The notes below the pieces were generated by a model. It was given only the letters and a program-made list of their open reading frames with translations. It made no database searches and was not told the origin of the DNA. This document shows, piece after piece, positions 63,095 to 64,000 of a DNA stretch of 64,000 bases. Source of the stretch: Pseudomonas sp. ZH-FAD (lineage in GTDB: Bacteria; Pseudomonadota; Gammaproteobacteria; Pseudomonadales; Pseudomonadaceae). Where the stretch lies: NCBI RefSeq assembly GCF_002803095.1, contig NZ_PGLR01000010.1:1-64000 (forward strand). The letters run 5' to 3'. Both the position numbers and the translations under genes were made by a program. The number at the start of each line of letters is the position of its first letter. Position 1 is the first letter of the stretch.

Positions 63095-64000
63095 TTATTC
63101 CTGAGTTGGTAGGAAAAAGCGACCGATCACCGGCAAATGATCGGAGATTGCCAAGGTATCGCGCTGGCGAACCTGGCTGGCGAGCGGGGTCAGGCGTGGG
63201 CTGTAGAACAGGTAGTCGAGGGTGCGATCCGGGCCGCTGGCGGCTGGATCGTTGGGGTAATGGGTGTACCACTGCGCCTGCTGTGCGCCGCTGGCCTGTT
63301 GCAGGCTGGGGATCATCGGGTAGCGCCGGGCCAGGTCCTGCAGTTCGCTGTCGGCGGCGTACCAGCTACGTTGATCCTCCGGCAGATGCTGGAACTGCCC
63401 GGGTGGCAGCAGGTTGAGGTCGCCGCCCAGCACCCAGGTTTTGTCGCTGGTTTGCAGCTGCTGGAGCAGGCCGTCGGTCATCTCCACCTGGCGCTGCATG
63501 GTGTCCGCGCCCTGGGCGAAGGCATCGAAATGGGTGTTGATCGCCACCAGTTCGTCGCCACCACGAATCGGCAGGTAGCTGACCAGCAAGGCGCGCTTGA
63601 GCTGGAACTGACGGCTCAGCAGGTCGCTATCGAGCATGGGCAATTGCAGGCGTTCGGCGCGGGCGATCTGGAAGCGACTGAGGGTGCCGAGTTTCATGCC
63701 GACGCTGCCGAGGATGCGCGGGTGCGGGACGAAAGCGGCCTTCCAGTAGAAGGCCTCGGTGCTGCAGGGGTAAAGGTCGCTCAGACGCGCTTGCAGCAGG
63801 GCCAGCTGATCCTGGTAGTCGCTGGCCTTGGCCTTGTCGTGCAGCTCCTGCAGCAGTACGACATCCGGTTGTTCGTCGCGCAGCACGCGCACCACTTCAT
63901 CCAGGGTGACGGCCAGGTCGGCGCTGCTCGGGCGCTCGTCCGGTCCATCGCCGCCGGGCAGGTCGTACCAGAACACGTAGCGCTTGCCGGCCAGGTACTG
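63095..64000 (-). CDS. Endonuclease/exonuclease/phosphatase-family protein (5' end cut)
   Basis: The frame stays open to the window edge, so the N-terminus is missing; about 301 residues are visible. Landmarks of the EEP fold are VVLLQELHDKAKA (metal Glu), INTHFDAF, VLGGDLNLLPPGQF (GDLN) and, near the C-terminus, YLFYSPRL and ISDHLPVIGRF (SDHLP). These are DNase I/sphingomyelinase-type catalytic residues. Substrate (nucleic acid or phospholipid) is undecided without the N-terminus and any signal peptide. Confidence 0.87.
   Translation of the reverse strand, partial: QYLAGKRYVFWYDLPGGDGPDERPSSADLAVTLDEVVRVLRDEQPDVVLLQELHDKAKASDYQDQLALLQARLSDLYPCSTEAFYWKAAFVPHPRILGSVGMKLGTLSRFQIARAERLQLPMLDSDLLSRQFQLKRALLVSYLPIRGGDELVAINTHFDAFAQGADTMQRQVEMTDGLLQQLQTSDKTWVLGGDLNLLPPGQFQHLPEDQRSWYAADSELQDLARRYPMIPSLQQASGAQQAQWYTHYPNDPAASGPDRTLDYLFYSPRLTPLASQVRQRDTLAISDHLPVIGRFFLPTQE

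Overview
The window looks like chromosomal DNA of a Pseudomonas of the mendocina/oleovorans/aeruginosa side of the genus. The sequence is GC-rich throughout. The backbone genes (holA-lptE-leuS, ybeL, lnt-corC-ybeY-phoH-miaB, hemL-thiE-thiD, ladS, amn, rluE, an Lrp regulator, a cation exporter, hrpB) follow the order I remember from P. aeruginosa PAO1 around PA3961-PA3989. That comparison is from memory and was not run. No tRNA, rRNA, CRISPR array, transposase, integrase or phage gene was seen.

Backbone, 0-16.4 kb: clamp loader delta (holA), LPS assembly (lptE) and leuS form one leftward block. Rightward ybeL-like and ydcF-like genes follow, then the leftward miaB-phoH-ybeY-corC-lnt unit, small conserved genes, and thiD-thiE-hemL plus a membrane protein as a tightly coupled leftward operon. 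16.5-22.2 kb: a siderophore module (MFS carrier, FhuF-type reductase, FhuC/FhuB/FhuD) that appears inserted between thiD and ladS. 22.2-42.2 kb: the calcium-type hybrid kinase LadS; a TetR/acyl-CoA dehydrogenase pair with a near-perfect double operator; a periplasmic carbonic anhydrase; a cobalamin riboswitch driving a CbiM-like cobalt permease; amn; a dehydratase with a divergent MocR regulator; an acetyltransferase and an alcohol dehydrogenase; rluE, globin, DUF2788 and Lrp; a probable unannotated terminated RNA; a cation exporter; a lipoprotein; hrpB.

Accessory block 1, 42.2-52.0 kb: an AraC regulator, a secreted alpha/beta hydrolase, a two-component system, an RND efflux pump (MFP plus one inner-membrane subunit) and a DUF2790 protein. 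Its right edge is a decayed second copy of the hrpB 3' end. Three promoters inside it share a direct repeat TGTCAG-N5-GGTCA with a -10 hexamer at an identical distance and no -35. It therefore looks like a self-contained efflux regulon controlled by its own response regulator.

Accessory block 2, 52.0-61.3 kb: an OprD porin, a D-2-hydroxyacid dehydrogenase, an MFS carrier, an IclR regulator, an RraA-like aldolase and a tripartite tricarboxylate transporter (TctC-TctB-TctA). Three near-identical boxes (TGAAATGGC followed by RTTTCA or a degenerate version) lie before the dehydrogenase, the RraA-like gene and the transporter, so this is probably one IclR-controlled pathway for an organic acid. 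The right end (61.4-64 kb) carries an Lgt-like/TlpA fusion protein, a periplasmic solute-binding protein and a nuclease-family gene cut by the window edge.

Intergenic spaces are rich in palindromic repeats, including a GTAGGG-type family that sits at gene ends and in at least one case (lnt) supplies the stop codon. A diverged duplicate of the last 12 codons of holA lies beside one of them.
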